Part shown: positions 60,059 through 64,000 of the stretch, piece by piece
Numbering within the stretch: position 1 is the stretch's first letter
How the letters are laid out: each line of letters starts with the position of its first letter
NCBI RefSeq assembly: GCF_000299395.1
Contig: NC_018656.1
Location: forward strand, 248,001-312,000
Origin: Candidatus Nitrosopumilus sediminis
Lineage (GTDB): Archaea; Thermoproteota; Nitrososphaeria; Nitrososphaerales; Nitrosopumilaceae
Direction of reading: 5' to 3'
DNA: 64,000 nt
Translations under genes and position numbers: made by a program
Notes under the pieces: model-generated
Databases searched by the model: none
Told to the model about the DNA's origin: nothing
Seen by the model: only the letters and a program-made list of their open reading frames with translations

Positions 60059-62659
60059 TTATCTTCCACTCATAATCCAACTTCCTTTAAAGTAGTCAAT
60101 ATCCATGGATCTTGCAGAACCTGCAAATGTGTCAATGGTTACAAATGGGCTTAGTGCACTTGTTGGAATTTGTGCAGAGTGATTACATACATTAACATCA
60201 TTTATTAGAAATCTTATGGTACCTCCGTCTTTTAGGATACGAAGGTTATACCATTGGTTTAATGTCACAGTACTTGAAGTTGCAGTAGTTTGATCAGTAC
60301 CTCCTGAACTTCTCGTTCTACAAACCCAATGCGTTGTGTCAGCTCCAGTAGAAGATCCAGTAGTATCAAAAAGAAACATTGCATTTTCGCTTGTTAACTC
60401 ACTTGCTGAAACAGTATTCAGATTTGCCCCTACTCTATAAGTTACAGTGGATATAGCTGTTGTTGGTCTTACAATAAAGGTCAAATCAAATGGGTTATCG
60501 GCATCAAAATTATTCAATGTAGGAGTACTACCCAAAAAGAAATCATGATCATTTCCACTAGTTGCGCCAGTGCCCAATCTTTTGATTCCCAAATGATCCA
60601 ATTCTCCATCAATAAATAATCCAGTTTCAGTGCCTACTCCTGCGCTGGTCCATCGAAGTGTACTTTGAGCGCCAATTCCTGTAGCTGTGCCTGGACCTGA
60701 TAAGAAATCATCAGATATGATGACATTGTTTTCTCTACCATAAATCAAATCATTGTAAACAGCAACCCAATTTGTTCCATCACTATACATATCCAATATC
60801 GCGTATGGATTTTTCATTTTGATTGTTAATGCTCCATTAATTGTATCTGAAGATTCCCCATCAATGGTTACTGGAGTTCCAGTTGTTGAAACATAATGGA
60901 ATCTGTAATGCTTTCCAGTATTTCCAGTGGCATCAGGTAAGTTTACTGTAAATGCCGTTGTGGAAGGATTTAGTAGAACAACTTCATTATTGGTAGTAAG
61001 TGTAGCCGTACCAGTAATTGTTGCAACGTTCCAGTTATTTATCGTAAAACTATTTGCATTTAGATTTCCACCTAAAATTGCTGAATCAAGTGTAAGACTT
61101 TTTGTAATTGTTTGTGCAGAATCTCCAGTTGTAACAATATTGTGTCCTGTATTAAATTGCAAAGTACCTGCACCTGTGTCTGTAATAGTCACATTACCTG
61201 AAGTACCTGAGAAAACTTGTGCAGCAGAAGCATCCCCATTTATTGAAGTAACACCTTCAACATCATTTGCACATATCCATGAACCTGCCGATGCTTTTAG
61301 AACTTGACCTGCTGCACATCCCACATTAGTTACATTTGCAATATCATGTACAGATGATCCTGTCTTTGAAATCTTAGTCCAATCAATTCCTGCGTTTGAT
61401 TTTATTTCATTATTATCAATATTTGTAAGAGTATTGGAATCAGCATCGATTGTTTTTGTAGTCAATGTCTGTCCATCATCAGTGTAAACAGTATCAGATG
61501 GAGATTGTGCTTTATCAATTCGTGAACTGCCATCCAATCCAGCATATCCTGAAGCTGCATTCTTGTTTACAGAAAGTTCTGCACCAGTAACTGTAACTAT
61601 CACTTGATCTGCATCTGTGGTTAAATCAATGTTAGAGCCTTCTTTGAGAACTTTGAAAGGCAAATCTACTCCAGATTTTGCATTTGCCAATCCAAATCGT
61701 GTTGCATCGTCTGCCAGAGTGTTACTTGAAGTGTTAGTTTCACCAATTGGAACTCCAGAAAACTGCGTAAATACAAGGGGGGTTGTATCGAGAGTTATTG
61801 GATCATCTGTAGCCAAAACAAATCCAAAGTCTGCATTTACAGTTCCTTCCCTAACAAAACAAAACATTCCAGGTGTAACTTCTGCAGAAACATCCGCGTC
61901 AGTAGCTCTTGTGGGAGCACCACTAACATTTATTGTGTAAATACCATTTTCTTCTCCTGATGCTTGGTTTTTAATTAAAATTCTATTGCCTGTTGCTAAT
62001 ACCACGCCATCTATTGTATCACCATTTTCAAAATCACTTGCAAAAGTTCCTGCAGTAGTCGTTGCAACTCTGACAGATTGCTTAATATCCAACCCCTGAC
62101 TTGTTGCATCAACATAATTTTTTGTTGCAGCATCAGTAGATGCTGTAGGGTCTGCAAGATTTGTAATCTTTTGATTGTTAAGGGATACATCAGATGTGGG
62201 AGATGTCATTTGGTCTAGTCTTGATAGAATAACTTGATTGTCAAAATCTGAAATTGTTGAAGCTGTTTGAGTGCCAGTATGACTTGCTCTTGCCAGAGGA
62301 TCAGTAGCTAGTTTTGATAGAGCAATGTTTGCTCCTGTTTTGATTTCAGAATCATCAATATTAGTAATAGTATTAGAATCGGCATCAATATTCTTTGATG
62401 TCAGTGTTTGACTTGTATCTTCTAAGACAACAGTGCCAGATGAATCAGGGAACACATATGTTCTAACCTGAGTAAGACCTGCACCAGATAATTGGAGAAA
62501 TTGATCAATAATGACTTGACCATCACTGAGGATTCTGAATAAAACAGTACTGGCACTATCATTAATGGTAAATGGGGGATCTGTTTGTGCAACTGCTTCA
62601 TCTATTGTAATCTGAGGATCCGCATATGCCATACCATAAGTATGAAATCCTATTAACAC
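60059..62659 (-). CDS. Phage-tail-fibre-like secreted surface protein
   Basis: 866 residues from GTG 62659. Repeats QTLT(S/T)K(N/T)IDADSNT(I/L)TNID occur near 85 and 400, and GNRILIKNQASGEENGIYTIN (about 225) and KNYVDATSQGLDIKQSVRVAT (about 185) are typical of phage tail-fibre/collar proteins. The C-terminal about 210 residues resemble a LamG/concanavalin jelly roll. The visible N-terminus GFHTYGMAYADP is the end of a signal peptide whose beginning is out of frame across a T7 tract, so the true start may be 62700 or 62685. Confidence 0.8.
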   Translation of the reverse strand: MLIGFHTYGMAYADPQITIDEAVAQTDPPFTINDSASTVLFRILSDGQVIIDQFLQLSGAGLTQVRTYVFPDSSGTVVLEDTSQTLTSKNIDADSNTITNIDDSEIKTGANIALSKLATDPLARASHTGTQTASTISDFDNQVILSRLDQMTSPTSDVSLNNQKITNLADPTASTDAATKNYVDATSQGLDIKQSVRVATTTAGTFASDFENGDTIDGVVLATGNRILIKNQASGEENGIYTINVSGAPTRATDADVSAEVTPGMFCFVREGTVNADFGFVLATDDPITLDTTPLVFTQFSGVPIGETNTSSNTLADDATRFGLANAKSGVDLPFKVLKEGSNIDLTTDADQVIVTVTGAELSVNKNAASGYAGLDGSSRIDKAQSPSDTVYTDDGQTLTTKTIDADSNTLTNIDNNEIKSNAGIDWTKISKTGSSVHDIANVTNVGCAAGQVLKASAGSWICANDVEGVTSINGDASAAQVFSGTSGNVTITDTGAGTLQFNTGHNIVTTGDSAQTITKSLTLDSAILGGNLNANSFTINNWNVATITGTATLTTNNEVVLLNPSTTAFTVNLPDATGNTGKHYRFHYVSTTGTPVTIDGESSDTINGALTIKMKNPYAILDMYSDGTNWVAVYNDLIYGRENNVIISDDFLSGPGTATGIGAQSTLRWTSAGVGTETGLFIDGELDHLGIKRLGTGATSGNDHDFFLGSTPTLNNFDADNPFDLTFIVRPTTAISTVTYRVGANLNTVSASELTSENAMFLFDTTGSSTGADTTHWVCRTRSSGGTDQTTATSSTVTLNQWYNLRILKDGGTIRFLINDVNVCNHSAQIPTSALSPFVTIDTFAGSARSMDIDYFKGSWIMSGR

Positions 62660-62815
62660 TAAAAAAACAATAACTCTATTTTCATATCCAAGTCGTTCAT
62701 TATGAAATGAGGTGACTATTAGATTTTATCAGAGTTTTATTAGATGAAATATCCACTTTTGGGAAATGTAGGCCGTCAAAGAGAACTGATTACCCAAATT
62801 TTATCATTTTAAAAA

Positions 62816-64000
62816 CTATTCAATTAGTATTGCAGGCTTGAAAGGTCTTGCATGTCTTGCCTTTCCTTTTGGATCATAAATGTCGCCATCTGACTCTGAA
62901 TACACTTCTATCTCCACTCCAAACTCTTTCTTTCCAATACTGGATAATTCAGATTTCAAAAATTCTTTTTCATTGAAATCATCTGATTCAAGCTTCATAT
63001 TTTTAATTTCTTCAGACTCTGAATGCAAATCTTTGATCACTTTTTGAATATAGTCTGGCATTTTTTTGGCCTCTGTAGTTTCAGGATCTGCAATTAACTC
63101 CTTCATTACAACTCCCATGTTGTTTTGACCTCCTACCATGATACTCAATACTTTGCGATACACTTTGGATTTTAAATCATCTGAGTTTACATAGAGTACA
63201 ATCTTCTTTGGAGTAATTTTTGTAACCTTGAGAATATTTGCAATATCATCTATGGTTGATTTTAGTAAATTCTCTGATTGAATTGACGTTGCATCCATTT
63301 CATCTTTAGAATAAACAGGCCATGCTGATTTTGATACCTGATTATCATTTCCAAGCTTCTCCCACATTTCCTCAGCTATGTGTGGTGCAAATGGAGACAA
63401 CATTGCAACTCGTGCAGAATTTATTTTATACAATATTCCTGAAACATCTTTTCTCTCTTTAGCTTCTGTTCTTTTGTTGTACCAGCTCAAGTCAGATTCG
63501 AATGAAAACAAAATCTCGTGCAATCCTTCCCTTAGTCTCATTTTTTCTAGGGATTCAGTAACTGTACCAATCATGCTCTGTAATTTGGATAAAATCCATC
63601 TATCTTCTGCCTGTAACTCGGAAATTGGCTCATTTTTGAGCCTAGAGCATTCATCTAAAAGAGATGCAAGCTTGTTTTGAATACCATAAACTGATTCCAT
63701 GTTAAAATCAGCATCCTGGAGTAGCTCAGCTGATGAAATTATTGCCAATCTAATTGGATCTGCACCATGGTCTCTGATTGCAGTTCGTAGTGGAATGATA
63801 TTTCCCATACTCTTTGACATTTTAGCACCATCCATCATTACACTACCATTGACAACAATTTCTTGCGGCCAGAATTTTTTCTCAAATATTGCAACGTGAT
63901 TTAACACAAAAAATGACAAATGGTTCTGTACCAAATCTCTACCTGAATGTCTTGAATCAACTGGATAGAAGTATTGGAACTCTTTCTTCATTGTTTCAAT
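62816..64000 (-). CDS. leuS: Leucyl-tRNA synthetase, C-terminal part (runs off the window)
   Basis: At least 394 residues of archaeal-type LeuRS; the frame is open to the window edge so the N-terminal about 550 residues, including HIGH, are outside. Seen: the RHSGRDLVQNHLSFFVLNHVAIF catalytic-core segment, VNGSVMMDGAKMSKSMGNIIPLRTAI with KMSKS, the anticodon-binding helical domain, and a C-terminal RNA-binding tail ending KARHARPFKPAILIE. KARHARPFKPAI is a conserved archaeal LeuRS terminus. Confidence 0.95.
   Translation of the reverse strand: METMKKEFQYFYPVDSRHSGRDLVQNHLSFFVLNHVAIFEKKFWPQEIVVNGSVMMDGAKMSKSMGNIIPLRTAIRDHGADPIRLAIISSAELLQDADFNMESVYGIQNKLASLLDECSRLKNEPISELQAEDRWILSKLQSMIGTVTESLEKMRLREGLHEILFSFESDLSWYNKRTEAKERKDVSGILYKINSARVAMLSPFAPHIAEEMWEKLGNDNQVSKSAWPVYSKDEMDATSIQSENLLKSTIDDIANILKVTKITPKKIVLYVNSDDLKSKVYRKVLSIMVGGQNNMGVVMKELIADPETTEAKKMPDYIQKVIKDLHSESEEIKNMKLESDDFNEKEFLKSELSSIGKKEFGVEIEVYSESDGDIYDPKGKARHARPFKPAILIE

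Overview
The window reads as chromosome of a low-GC ammonia-oxidising archaeon (Thaumarchaeota/Nitrososphaerota), most like the marine Nitrosopumilus group. The signs are an undivided RNA polymerase largest subunit (A' and A'' in one 1263-residue protein), archaeal rpoH-rpoB-rpoA and L30e-nusA-S12-S7 gene orders, the archaeal isopentenyl phosphate kinase route, thaumarchaeal PEFG-CTERM and CFI-box surface proteins, many start codons about 25 nt from a TATA box (leaderless mRNAs), and a tRNA-Gln with an intron. No CRISPR array, insertion sequence or rRNA gene is visible.

Layout. 0-2.6 kb: small housekeeping genes (UPF0147, Rieske protein, methyltransferase-like, GNAT). 2.6-10.7 kb: a tightly packed minus-strand run from rpoN through enolase, ribosomal protein S2, mevalonate kinase, isopentenyl phosphate kinase, a type 1 IPP isomerase-like Nudix protein, a prenyl diphosphate synthase and gltX to a fumarylacetoacetase-like hydrolase, joining isoprenoid lipid precursor synthesis to information processing. 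tRNA-Leu sits divergently from rpoN. 10.8-16.9 kb: translin-like protein, NAD(P)H-hydrate epimerase, metallo-beta-lactamase hydrolase, CobT-like enzyme, glmS, S4 and S13. 17-21.7 kb: a metal block (two-domain multicopper oxidase, ZIP transporter with an extra N-terminal domain, CDF transporter with three C-terminal domains). 21.8-26 kb: a large surface protein and a CFI-box protein. 26.4-33 kb: a B12-type radical SAM enzyme, malate dehydrogenase, and larB, larC and larE for the nickel-pincer nucleotide cofactor, followed by a cysteine desulfurase. 33-36.6 kb: four tandem PEFG-CTERM surface proteins. 36.8-49.4 kb: RNA polymerase and ribosomal genes, interrupted by two surface proteins, one with eleven perfect 15-bp repeats and TPRs. 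49.4-52.1 kb: tRNA-Gln, a cysteine-cluster protein and a secreted matrixin-like protease. 52.1-55.8 kb: a block with visibly more G/C-ending codons (geranylgeranyl-reductase-like protein, nitroreductase, small proteins, AIM24). 55.9-62.7 kb: accessory genes (zinc ribbons, TM2 protein, secreted nuclease, HTH protein, a phage-tail-fibre-like surface protein). The window ends inside leuS.

The most interesting unexplained feature is at 53265-53387. It holds three tandem RNA-like modules at exactly 42-nt spacing. Each has an outer stem, an identical asymmetric internal loop (GTC facing CTTA) and an inner hairpin. Stem sequences differ between modules while pairing is kept, and two G-U wobbles point to transcription from the + strand. 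A TATA-like box lies about 25 nt before the predicted start, and a 17-nt inverted repeat flanks that box. Other leads are a second hairpin RNA candidate at 56619, a T7 tract that breaks the signal peptide of the tail-fibre-like gene, a single TATA box placed to serve rpoN and tRNA-Leu in both directions, an 18-bp palindrome before L30e, and several micro-ORFs.
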